Source of the DNA: Photorhabdus australis DSM 17609
GTDB lineage: Bacteria; Pseudomonadota; Gammaproteobacteria; Enterobacterales; Enterobacteriaceae
Direction of reading: 5' to 3'
DNA length: 64,000 nucleotides
NCBI RefSeq assembly: GCF_000711895.1
Contig: NZ_JONO01000007.1
Coordinates: forward strand, 62,001 to 126,000
The translations under genes and the position numbers were made by a program. The notes beneath the pieces were generated by a model. It was not told where the DNA came from and ran no database searches. It worked only from the letters and a program-made list of their open reading frames with translations. Positions 8,075 through 16,078 of the stretch are shown piece after piece (position 1 is the first letter of the stretch; each line of letters starts with the position of its first letter).

Positions 8075-8108
8075 GAAAAATTAATCTGATAATGTACATA
8101 TAGATAGG
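8075..8108 (-). promoter_or_regulatory. Putative Cascade target site matched by the mini-CRISPR guide
   Basis: Reading the minus strand, CC (8108-8107) is followed by TATCTATATGTACATTATCA. CC is the type I-F PAM. Compared with the mini-CRISPR guide, positions 1-5, 8-11, 13-17 and 19 are identical; 6, 7, 12 and 18 differ; beyond 19 the match is lost. The site overlaps the -10 position (TATCTA) of a possible promoter whose -35 is TTGACG (8131-8126) at 18-bp spacing. Partial matching of this kind lets Cascade bind without a full match for cleavage, so repression is the expected outcome. Confidence 0.55.
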
Positions 8109-8118
8109 ATAAAAAATA

Positions 8119-8360
8119 TTAAAACGTCAATAAGTAGAATTTGAAAAAGCGACACCTGCTGCATTTTATCCAATGGCAGGCTACCGCCGTATTACGACGT
8201 GCCGTATTACGTAATCGCTTACGTAAAATACTTAAGCCTTCCAGTGTAATAGCCGTTTGCCAGGTTCTATCACCTTTACGTTCAGCAAGTTGATCCAAAA
8301 TTCGGCGGGTTTTTCTGTTAGCATTCATTTGTTACATTGAGAGACTAAAAGAATATTCAT
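8119..8360 (-). pseudogene. Stub of cas2-3 (N-terminal Cas2 domain only)
   Basis: The first about 65 codons of cas2-3 remain, closely similar to the intact copy at 19599 (for example ERKGDRTWQTAIT and ARRNTAVACHWIK). The original start ATG at 8360 overlaps the cas1 stop in the ATGA arrangement normal for this operon. A two-base insertion (GAAAAACCC against GAAACCC) and an in-frame TGA after codon 11 break the frame. Similarity ends near 8167 at HWIK; the HD nuclease and helicase are entirely gone. Locus A therefore has no interference nuclease of its own. Confidence 0.9.
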
Positions 8361-9346
8361 CGTGCTACCTGACTCAGTTGTTGAGCAGTTGTTTGCAAGG
8401 CATCAATCATGGTGTCCAATGCCTCAGCTTTTTGAAATCCACTGATACAGCGTTGGCGAAATTCCTGTTCATCTTCTCCAGCCATTGCCGCAATAAATGC
8501 TTGTGGCAACACCAACGCATCTTTAATCAGATCAGCAACATCAAAAACCAAACCACCACGACGGGTTTTACCATGTAACACCGCCAAACCATGTGGTAAA
8601 CCAATAACCCAAGTTGCAACAGCTGCTAATCCGTAAGCCAGATAATTACCATGATCAAGAAAACGGTTGGCCAAATCGACACCACCGCCGCGTTTTGCCC
8701 GGACAAAATCACCATAACTCACTGCATTGGCTGCCAGTTTGTACAATGCTTTAGTCATCACGGCTTCTTGTGCCATTAAATCATTATTATCACGACAATT
8801 TGCAAGATTCTGTTCATAACGTGTAAGTAATGACAATAAACTTTCACTATTTAGCATAAAAGCGTTGTCCCGCAACATTCGACTACTTAGCCAATGTTCA
8901 CGAATTTGTTCAATGCGAATTTTCTGAAAAGCTATTGCTGCTGCTAATCGTTTTTCGTCATCAAACCAGAAATTCACCCAATCTTGTAAATATTCAGTAG
9001 GTCGATATTCACTTTGTGGTGTCAGCCAAGATATATCAACTTCAACCTCATTAGCCGTAAATAGTGGTGTACCGCCACCACCACAAAAACCGACCAAAAC
9101 ACCTGCTTTAGCAAATTCACGCATTGCTGCCTGAGTAATAGAAGTCCCCGTTCCCAACATAATTACCGTGGTATTTGCAATTGGAATATTCCAATATAAT
9201 GATTGTCTTCCCTCATCAGTGACATATTCAACACGGCCACCATTAACTAATATTCTGCAATATTGCAGGTAATAAATATTAGAGCGTTTGGAATGCAAAA
9301 TCGTTTTCAGGTCACTTGGAGAAAAGCTGTTATCCATAATAAGCAC
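8357..9346 (-). CDS. cas1: CRISPR integrase Cas1 (type I-F)
   Basis: Cas1 is the metal-dependent integrase that inserts new spacers at the leader end; in I-F it works in complex with Cas2-3. The 329-residue protein is full length and starts, like the family, with DNSFSPSDLKTILHSKRSNIYYL. The active-site region is intact: the conserved His and Asp are in GLPHGLAVLHGKTRRGGLVFDVADLIKD (split here as GLPHGLAVLHG and FDVADLIKD, about residues 255-275). It is preceded by array 2 and a TTTACA-17-TATATA promoter. Its stop overlaps the start of the cas2-3 stub. Confidence 0.97.
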   Translation of the reverse strand: MLIMDNSFSPSDLKTILHSKRSNIYYLQYCRILVNGGRVEYVTDEGRQSLYWNIPIANTTVIMLGTGTSITQAAMREFAKAGVLVGFCGGGGTPLFTANEVEVDISWLTPQSEYRPTEYLQDWVNFWFDDEKRLAAAIAFQKIRIEQIREHWLSSRMLRDNAFMLNSESLLSLLTRYEQNLANCRDNNDLMAQEAVMTKALYKLAANAVSYGDFVRAKRGGGVDLANRFLDHGNYLAYGLAAVATWVIGLPHGLAVLHGKTRRGGLVFDVADLIKDALVLPQAFIAAMAGEDEQEFRQRCISGFQKAEALDTMIDALQTTAQQLSQVAR

Positions 9347-9393
9347 TACCTAACTAATTAATTTCACTTATGGCAAACATTATGCATAAATTT

Positions 9394-9422
9394 TATATAA
9401 GGTGAAATATCGCACATGTAAA
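9394..9422 (-). promoter_or_regulatory. Candidate promoter of cas1 in locus A
   Basis: Minus strand TTTACA (9422-9417) and TATATA (9399-9394), 17 bp apart, about 50 bp upstream of the cas1 start. The homologous position in locus B keeps TTTACA but has TGTGTA at the -10. Confidence 0.55.
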
Positions 9423-9487
9423 TCAAAATAATTTACAATTCTTTACTAATTTACAGTATAGAGCCTTTACCGAACGAGAGTGATTAT

Positions 9488-10298
9488 ATTCTAAGCTATC
9501 TATATGGCAGTACACGCAGTCTTCTATATACAATTTTGCCATATCCCAAGCTTCTAAGCTGCCTGTACGGCAGTGAACATAATTTTTGTGCTGCTGCCAT
9601 GGTTGCTTTTTTTCTAAGCTGCCTGTACGGCAGTGAACGCAATATCTCAAGCGTTGCCGATCTGTTCGCATTTCTAAGCTGCCTGTACGGCAGTGAACTT
9701 ATGATTAAAATTGAAATTAATGAAGTTGACTTTCTAAGCTGCCTGTACGGCAGTGAACAATATAAGCAAAAAGTAATCTGGTTATTCAGTTTTCTAAGCT
9801 GCCTGTACGGCAGTGAACAACAAATAACGAGAATATATATGGCAGACTTTTTTCTAAGCTGCCTGTACGGCAGTGAACAATATAAGCAAAAAGTAATCTG
9901 GTTATTCAGTTTTCTAAGCTGCCTGTACGGCAGTGAACAACAAATAACGAGAATATATATGGCAGACTTTTTTCTAAGCTGCCTGTACGGCAGTGAACAA
10001 CGGTTACTCGTGGATCAAACGCAGTCGCCGTTTCTAAGCTGCCTGTACGGCAGTGAACGATATTGGGCGTGGGGATGATCATAACTTTGTTTTCTAAGCT
10101 GCCTGTACGGCAGTGAACGTACAAGATAAAAAACAGGATGATCACGACCCTTTCTAAGCTGCCTGTACGGCAGTGAACGACTTGCAGCATGAGCTACAGA
10201 GATTGGATTTTTTCTAAGCTGCCTGTACGGCAGTGAACACTAAGATCCTGCCGAATTTCAATTTCGGCAGTTTCTAAGCTGCCTGTACGGCAGTGAAC
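9488..10298 (-). CRISPR. Type I-F CRISPR array 2 (14 repeats, 13 spacers)
   Basis: Thirteen near-perfect 28-bp repeats at 60-bp period plus one degenerate terminal repeat (9488-9515). The minus-strand repeat begins GTTCACTGCCGTACAGG and ends CAGCTTAGAAA. The oldest repeat ends in GTACAC on the plus strand, the form used by array 3, not GTGAAC like the rest of array 2. The terminal spacer is 35 nt; the others are 32. A two-spacer unit is duplicated: spacers at 9759-9790 and 9819-9850 recur unchanged at 9879-9910 and 9939-9970. The leader is on the right, cas1 on the left. Confidence 0.98.
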
Positions 10299-10440
10299 TG
10301 TTACATATTAACTTTAACCTGCTGATTTTTAAATAGCATAACTGTTAAAAAGTGAAAAACCCTTTTTATAAGAGACAATTAATTTTACCGTAAAATCAAT
10401 TAGTTACAATCAACCTCAAAAAAAGGGTCAAAATAGGGTT
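10299..10440 (-). promoter_or_regulatory. Leader of CRISPR array 2
   Basis: AT-rich block homologous to the leaders of arrays 1 and 3, with the paired motifs AAAAACCCTTTTT (about 10354) and AAAAAAAGGGTCAAAA (about 10418). The first 25 bases (TGTTACATATTAACTTTAAC...) closely resemble the leader of array 3, showing that arrays 2 and 3 are the closer pair. Confidence 0.8.
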
Positions 10441-10477
10441 TAGCAAAATACTATCATATAATTTGTATTAGTGTGAT

Positions 10478-11122
10478 TACCGGGAATAGATTGGAGTTGC
10501 TGCCACTGAGCCGTTTGCAATGATAGCGATTTGAGGGTTTCTTCTATTTCCTCTGTGCTGGATCAGCTTCAGCCATTCTTCATAGAATTGTTTCATAACC
10601 CTGCGGCAATCATCGTTAATCCACTATCGGCATCTTCAAGCGCCTCGTACAGTGACTCTCTAAGAGCCGCAGAGCGTTGCGGAAAAATAATGCCATATTC
10701 TGCTGCCAGTCCTCTGATTTGATTAGAGAGAGCAACGCGTTTTTGAACTAATGACTGCCGGACATTATGGAGAACACAGAGGTCTTGTTGATACAGATTT
10801 TTGACCGGAACAAAGGCCGATTCGCAGCTTCACATATTGCCAACGCATCATTGGCATCATTTTTATGGTGTTTAACGAAAGCTTTCACATGCTGAGGGGG
10901 AATAAGGCAAACTTTAAAACCGAGATTTTCAATCGTTCGTGCCCAATAGTGGGCGGTACTACAGGCTTCCATAGCAATCAAAGTCCCGGATGCCATTTGT
11001 CTGACAGCATCCAGTAATCAACTTCGGGTCATTTTTTTATTAAAAATAATGTGATTATCGTTAAGCAAACAAAGCTGAAAAACAGATTTAGCGAGATCAA
11101 TACCGAGAATTTTATGATCCAT
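10478..11122 (-). pseudogene. IS110-family transposase remnant
   Basis: The DEDD transposase start (MDHKILGIDLAKSVFQL from 11122) is followed by an in-frame TGA, then by TLIAMEACSTAHYWARTIENLGF and KHHKNDANDALAICEAANRP. A small deletion shifts the frame, after which NLYQQDLCVLHNVRQSLV and NQIRGLAAEYGIIFPQR can be read. A second frameshift precedes ETLKSLSLQTAQWQQLQSIPG, and the gene is then cut off near the array 2 leader. The C-terminal domain with the conserved Ser is missing, so it is inactive. Confidence 0.85.
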
Positions 11123-11246
11123 GATAGACGCTCCCATAAAATGAATATGCTTATTTCATTTTGGTACAATTGACACCATACGGGACGTCCATCTCATCAG
11201 ATCGAGTCTGAACTACTACAGCTATTATTATAGGGCTATCCAACAA

Positions 11247-12713
11247 TTAAGCAGCTAGTTCATCTATAACTTCAGCAGCCTTAAGCATTAACTGCTCATC
11301 ACTCGGAAGCGATATTACCCTCCTTCCTTTAGCTATATTTATGATCATTGGTTCAAACTCTTTTCTTGCAAACGATTCACGATCACTCGAAACATACATA
11401 TCGCGTAGAAAATCAGGCACATCCTTTGTCTTAAAATTATCAATAACAGATTCAGCTTCTTTTTCATTTAAAAGGTAATCGAAAGCCATTTCACCAAATA
11501 CCTTTTCTACTATTTTTAGCATTTCTTTGGCATCATCCTCAATAAATTCATTGAGAATCGCAGATGCGGCTGCATTCGCGGCTGTTCCACCTGCAAAGGT
11601 TCCCAATAGACCACCAATAATGCCACCAGCTGCGGTACCAATAAAAGGAATAACCGACCCCAACGCAGCTCCTCCAGCAGCACCAACCATCCAGCCTCCC
11701 GTTCCTCCGGCAATTCCTGAAGCAGTTGAGGCAACATTCTTAAATAATTGAGCACCAGAACACCGGCCTTGGAACATGCGAAAAAAATCTACAGAGGAGA
11801 TAACCAGAGTGGTGACAACTCCCGTGACAATATTTCCACGTAAAAGTTTACTAACATGACTCATAGCAGCTGCACCATATATTGCATTACCTGAACGTAA
11901 GCCATTAGCGATCCACGCCGCAGCTTTAGGCCCCATCTGCTGAACTACCCAATCTGTAGTACTTCTTAATCCCTGTTCTATCCCTGTTCGCCCTAATTGA
12001 GCTGTAATAATGCTGCTAACCCAAGCAACACTGCCAACTTTTAAACCAACATAACAAGATGACTCAAGGGCTTTATCCCAGTCTTCCCCATTCCAAAAAG
12101 TAACTGCAAAGGAAACCGCTGCTGAGATTCCCATCGCAGTACCCGCTAACTTTATTCCGTTCACTGCATCATAAGTTAAACTTTCAATAGTACTAAATTT
12201 AGCAATATTTCTTACTTGCTCATATGTGAATGCGCCTTTTTTAACAATATCTTTAGCTAACTCTGGATCTGTCACCCCTGGAATTTGACCATTTTTTATT
12301 CTATTTTCCATGGCTTGCACTGCTGAATCATATTTATCCAAAGGCACTTCAATCTGCATAGGACTGCCGTCAGTGTTCAAGTACCGAAATGCTCCATCTT
12401 CAAAGCATTCACTGATACATTTTGAACCTGAATTACAATATTTTGTTTGTAGATAAACACCATCAACAAGTCTATCAGCACCATTTTTAGCGTTATTACC
12501 ACCAACAATTTTGGCATCCTTTCCAAACATCACATCTTTGAGATGATTCGCTTTTTCCGCAGCGAACCCATGACCTCCAGTTGCACCCAAGATAACATTA
12601 TCCGCATAATTTTCCGCACTTCCTACCACCCCAGTAGTTGTACCTAGAATATCTTTATTCTTCATATATATGTCCATCATAAAAATGTTATAAAAGGATT
12701 TCGAGACCGACAT
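11247..12713 (-). CDS. Unidentified membrane protein with possible nuclease-like N-terminal domain
   Basis: A 488-residue protein that I do not recognise. The N-terminal half has a Cys-rich core (KYCNSGSKCISECFEDG, residues 91-107) preceded by ADRLVDGVYLQTKY. The spacing of Asp80 and Gln89-Thr-Lys91 recalls the D-x(n)-Q-x-K motif of PD-(D/E)XK restriction-like folds; this is only a resemblance. Residues 185-205 and 225-240 are hydrophobic. Residues 331-387 form a long Gly/Ala-rich glycine zipper (GGTGGWMVGAAGGAALG, GTAAGGIIGGLLGTFAGG), suggesting membrane insertion. The C-terminus is acidic. An alternative start at 12665 (MKNKDILG) is nearer a GATGGA ribosome site and may be the true one. It stands alone between two dead IS110 copies. 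Confidence 0.75.
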   Translation of the reverse strand: MSVSKSFYNIFMMDIYMKNKDILGTTTGVVGSAENYADNVILGATGGHGFAAEKANHLKDVMFGKDAKIVGGNNAKNGADRLVDGVYLQTKYCNSGSKCISECFEDGAFRYLNTDGSPMQIEVPLDKYDSAVQAMENRIKNGQIPGVTDPELAKDIVKKGAFTYEQVRNIAKFSTIESLTYDAVNGIKLAGTAMGISAAVSFAVTFWNGEDWDKALESSCYVGLKVGSVAWVSSIITAQLGRTGIEQGLRSTTDWVVQQMGPKAAAWIANGLRSGNAIYGAAAMSHVSKLLRGNIVTGVVTTLVISSVDFFRMFQGRCSGAQLFKNVASTASGIAGGTGGWMVGAAGGAALGSVIPFIGTAAGGIIGGLLGTFAGGTAANAAASAILNEFIEDDAKEMLKIVEKVFGEMAFDYLLNEKEAESVIDNFKTKDVPDFLRDMYVSSDRESFARKEFEPMIINIAKGRRVISLPSDEQLMLKAAEVIDELAA

Positions 12714-12991
12714 TTAAAGATTACTTTGCCTTCTCTCAAGATTTCTACTCACTCAAACTAAATAAGATATATGGACACCGACTCAATTCAAGTGGGTGAG
12801 TAAATTTTTCTGACAACGTAATCACAAACATATATTCGGCTTCAATGAGCTCTGATGAAAATCCGCACTCTCTGCCCTCATTATTTCAACAGTCTCGATA
12901 GACTGAGTGATTTACCAGGTTCACAGAGAGTCGGTTCTACCTGTCAGTACATCAACTTATGGACTTCTATATCATTTACATCATGGGTAGC

Positions 12992-13855
12992 TCATCGTAG
13001 TTCATAACTCGATTGTTGGCTGACCAGAGCCCAGGCTATTCGGGCATTTTTATTTGCCAGGGCAACGGCCGCTTTATTGAGCCCGCTGCGGGCTATTACG
13101 CCTTTTAACCCGCGTTGTAATCCATTACATTGTTCGTCAGGGATTTTTTGCACCCGATAAACAACTGAACCGGCACCATGAATCAGTATTCCTCGCAAAT
13201 AGCCATCCCCGCGTTTCGTGATATCCAATAACCTGACTTTGCCACCACGACTGTGTTCTCTTGGAACCCGCCCCAGATAACTGGCAAAATGGCGGCCATT
13301 TTTGAAATCCGTACTCTCTCCCAGCGCTATCATCAAAGCGGATGCCCCAGTGGACCAATACCTGGTAGCGTCAGTAGACGGGTACACAAATTTTCAGACG
13401 CAGCTGCTGTTCTTTGAGTTCAAGCAAGAGTTCTTGAAATAATTCACGGCTCAGCGGGGTCCGGTCATTTTCCGCGTTTTCCAGATACTCAGGCAAACAT
13501 TGCTCCACCTTGTGAGCGCTTTCGGGTATGGCAATGCCATATGCATCCCTGGACGACTGTCTGCTTCCACAATAGCCACGGCATCATTTTTATCATTCTT
13601 GCTGCCCATTCTGAATGGGGCGACATATTGGGGGCTGATTTGCTTCACCTCATGACCAAAGCGTTTAAATTGTCGGCTCCAGTAATTTGCGCTGCCACAA
13701 GCCTCCATCACTATTTTGGAAGGGGGTTGTTGAGCAATGAATGTCATCAGTTTATCGCGCGTTACCACGGTATTTTTAATCATTTTTCCGAGCGGAGACG
13801 CAATATGTCATTGAAACACTCGCTTTGCCAGATCAATGCCGATAACTTGTTCCAT
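12992..13855 (-). pseudogene. Second IS110-family transposase remnant
   Basis: Pieces of a DEDD transposase in order: MEQVIGIDLAKRVFQ from 13855, an in-frame TGA, then SKIVMEACGSANYWSRQFKRFG and GSKNDKNDAVAIVEA, a frameshift near 13520, and the C-terminal transposase_20 part (STDFKNGRHFASYLGRVPRE, RGDGYLRGILIHGA). It differs from the copy at 10478-11122, so it is a separate element. Together they bracket the membrane protein gene. Confidence 0.85.
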
Positions 13856-13984
13856 TACCTCTTCATATTTTTGCTGATGTATTCAGCATGGCTCACTGAA
13901 GCCGTTTTAGGGAGGTGTCCATTTCATTATTTCATAATAGTGCTACACTCATTTTTTGTCTTCCTGGCTTTTACTGTGATGAAA

Positions 13985-14265
13985 ACGATGCCAAAAAAGC
14001 ATCAACATAATTAAGCAACTGCCACATAAATTGACAACAATGATTTCGCGTTATTGTCTCATGGAGCGATTGCCATAACCGTTCTATTTTATTTAGCCAC
14101 GGTGAATAGACGGGTAAAAACAACAGGGTAAATTTGGGATGTCGTGCCAGCCACTCCTTTACCTTCTGACTTTATATGAATACCGTAGTTATCTAAGACT
14201 AATGTGAGAGTTTCTGCACGGGGATATTGATGATTCAGTTCATCTAACATTTTGATAAATAAAGG
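13985..14265 (-). pseudogene. IS630-family transposase C-terminal remnant
   Basis: Read on the minus strand with one frameshift: FIKMLDELNHQYPRAETLTL, VLDNYGIH, then KEWLARHPKFTLLFLP, VYSPWLNKIERLWQSLHETI and NHCCQFMWQLLNYVD. The LDNYGIH...SPWLNKIERLW pattern is the DDE region of IS630 transposases. The N-terminal half is missing and replaced by integrase sequence at about 14265. Confidence 0.8.
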
Positions 14266-14399
14266 GCATGGTTATACGTGCCCCTGATGCTATTTTTATC
14301 GATATGAGCAAGCTGCAATTCTATCCATTCAGATGGGAAGCTATACGCATGTAATAGTGTGACGGAATCCATGTCCCGTAGTTCTGCCGCTATACCCCA
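14265..14399 (-). pseudogene. P4-type tyrosine integrase fragment next to tRNA-Ser
   Basis: About 42 codons read DSVTLLHAYSFPSEWIELQL followed by AHIDKNSIRGTYNHA, the C-terminal catalytic stretch of P4-family integrases (the usual form has LAH...NKIRAAYNHAQYL). It stops where the IS630 remnant begins. It lies about 200 bp from the 3' end of the tRNA gene, the normal place for an integrase of an island inserted in a tRNA. It is strong evidence that DNA to its left arrived by integration at this tRNA. Confidence 0.75.
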
Positions 14400-14598
14400 T
14401 GCGTTTCATCATAACATTTATAGCCATTTCACTAATTGGCTTTTTATAATCCGTTCGGCTAGGGTGCACAGGAAAAACTATACACAAATTCTTGTTGATT
14501 TTAAGAGATGCCAAGAACCTTTAAGATACTTGTTTTTCCTGTATTCTTTGATTTTATTGAAGAAAGTAGACTTTAAGAGATGTTGCTAGAAGTGTAAT

Positions 14599-14686
14599 TG
14601 GCGGAGGAGGAGAGATTCGAACTCTCGGATGGTTTCCCATCGGCGGTTTTCAAGACCGCTGCCTTAAGCCGCTCGGCCACCCCTCC
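14599..14686 (-). tRNA. serT: tRNA-Ser (anticodon UGA)
   Basis: An 88-nt type II tRNA on the minus strand. The acceptor stem GGAGGGG pairs with CTCCTCC (one G-U), and the 3' end is GCCA. The D arm contains GGCCGAGCGG, the anticodon loop is CTTGAAA with anticodon TGA, the long variable arm is CGATGGGAAACCATCC, and the T arm is GAGAGTTCGAATCTCTC. E. coli serT lies at the same place beside tusE. Its 3' end faces the accessory island and the integrase relic. Confidence 0.97.
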
Positions 14687-14868
14687 GCAATGGCGTGCAC
14701 TATAAACAGCACCGAATAAGATGTAAAGACTCTTTCTGTTCGATTGCCGTAAATTTACTCTTTTCCACTGCTATTGGCTTATTTTATCCGCATATGTGCA
14801 TGCCATTCTTGGGCATAAAGGTGATTTTTGCTAGATTACTACTGTCTTTCTTTGATGGTGAAACAATT

Positions 14869-15198
14869 ATGTTGGTATTCGAAGGTCGTGAGATCGAAAC
14901 CGATGCACAAGGTTATCTGAAAAATAGCTGTGACTGGCAGGAAGCAATAGCTTTACTTCTCGCCGCACAGGAAGAAATAGTTTTGACTGAACAGCACTGG
15001 GAAGTCGTTAATTTTGTCAGGGGATTTTATGAGGAATTTAATACATCCCCAGCTATCCGTATGCTGGTAAAAGCAATTGCACAAAAGTATGGCGAAGAAA
15101 AAGGCAACAGCCGCTATCTTTACCGTTTGTTTCCCAAAGGTCCGGCAAAGCAGGCAACTAAAATCGCAGGACTGCCAAAACCAGTAAAATGCATCTGA
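14869..15198 (+). CDS. tusE: Sulfur relay protein TusE
   Basis: TusE passes sulfur from TusBCD to MnmA for 2-thiouridine formation at tRNA wobble position 34. The ATG at 14869 gives 109 residues, the E. coli length; longer in-frame starts upstream run into the tRNA flank. The family stretches [19 protein letters not shown] and [25 protein letters not shown] are clear (the latter spans about residues 83-106). The penultimate Cys108 is the sulfur acceptor. It faces acyP tail to tail with 12 bp between them. Confidence 0.95.
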   Translation: MLVFEGREIETDAQGYLKNSCDWQEAIALLLAAQEEIVLTEQHWEVVNFVRGFYEEFNTSPAIRMLVKAIAQKYGEEKGNSRYLYRLFPKGPAKQATKIAGLPKPVKCI

Positions 15199-15210
15199 TA
15201 ATAACCGGGT

Positions 15211-15489
15211 TCAGTGGCGGACGCTAAAATCTGCAATATCCTCCACTGCACAGGGATAAGACGAAAAGTTATCTATTCGTGCTCCCGGTGGCCCACCTTG
15301 TTCTAACCAATGAGTTAATTTCTTCAGTTGTTCAGCATCACCATAAGCTACGATTTTGACACTACCATCATGCAAATTACAGACATAGCCTGTCAGCTTA
15401 TTGGATTTCGCCCAACGAAAAGTTTGATAGCGAAATCCAACCCCTTGAACCCGGCCATAAGCATGAATGATTAACCCATATTTAATCAT
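15211..15489 (-). CDS. acyP: Acylphosphatase
   Basis: A small enzyme (92 residues) that hydrolyses acyl phosphates. The phosphate-binding loop GRVQGVGFR contains the catalytic Arg (residue 20), and the catalytic Asn is in GYVCNLHDGSVKIVAYG (residue 38). The E. coli homologue yccX has the same neighbours except that rlmI normally lies between it and hspQ; rlmI is absent here. Confidence 0.94.
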   Translation of the reverse strand: MIKYGLIIHAYGRVQGVGFRYQTFRWAKSNKLTGYVCNLHDGSVKIVAYGDAEQLKKLTHWLEQGGPPGARIDNFSSYPCAVEDIADFSVRH

Positions 15490-15694
15490 AATTACCCAAT
15501 CACCTTGCGGTACCGCTCACATATATAGTTTATAGTTAAGCACATTATTCCTAGTTGTGTTTTATATTTACGACAGCTAATCTGAAATAGATGAAGCACT
15601 CGCAGAAAAATGGCTTCAACTACCGGGTATGCTCTTGTAATTCACCTTACTGCCCTTATATCAATGTCAATACAAAATCTCTTTGGAGGTGACT

Positions 15695-16015
15695 ATGATT
15701 ATCGCCAGCAAATTCGGTATCGGCCAACAGGTACGCCATAAGCTTCTCGGGTATCTGGGAGTTATTGTAGACATTGATGTGGAATACTCTCTAGAACAAC
15801 CTCAAGAGGATGATATTGCATCCAATGCTACTTTGCGCTCGGCCCCTTGGTATCATGTTGTGATGGAAGATGACGACGGCCAACCCGTACATACTTATTT
15901 GGCCGAAGCACAATTAGCCTATGAAGCATCAGATGATCATCCAGAACAACCTTCTTTGGATGAGCTAGCAGAATCTATCCGTAATCAGTTACTAGCTCCA
16001 CGACTGCGCAATTAA
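15695..16015 (+). CDS. hspQ: Heat shock protein HspQ
   Basis: A 106-residue protein of the YccV-like fold (hemimethylated DNA-binding family). HspQ is a heat-induced factor that stimulates Lon-dependent proteolysis and affects DnaA turnover in E. coli. Visible family features are [41 protein letters not shown], and an acidic C-terminal part. I use the ATG at 15695, which has GGAGGTG just upstream, rather than the TTG at 15683 in the same frame. The second CRISPR locus begins right after it, separating hspQ from yccU. Confidence 0.94.
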   Translation: MIIASKFGIGQQVRHKLLGYLGVIVDIDVEYSLEQPQEDDIASNATLRSAPWYHVVMEDDDGQPVHTYLAEAQLAYEASDDHPEQPSLDELAESIRNQLLAPRLRN

Positions 16016-16078
16016 TTAACCCCTTTTACGTTTCAAAGGCAATTATTGTGTTTTTAAACTGACTGTACTACTTAGGCG

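Noticed and set aside
10531-10722. 63-codon plus-strand frame
   Set aside because: Antisense to the frameshifted IS110 transposase remnant.
13541-14014. 157-codon plus-strand reading frame
   Set aside because: It runs antisense through the IS110 remnant and into the IS630 remnant, has no ribosome site and no family features.
14500-14580. Repeated TTTAAGAGATG near 14502 and 14571, considered as attachment site repeats
   Set aside because: Too short, in AT-rich DNA, and does not match the tRNA 3' end expected for a P4-type attachment site.
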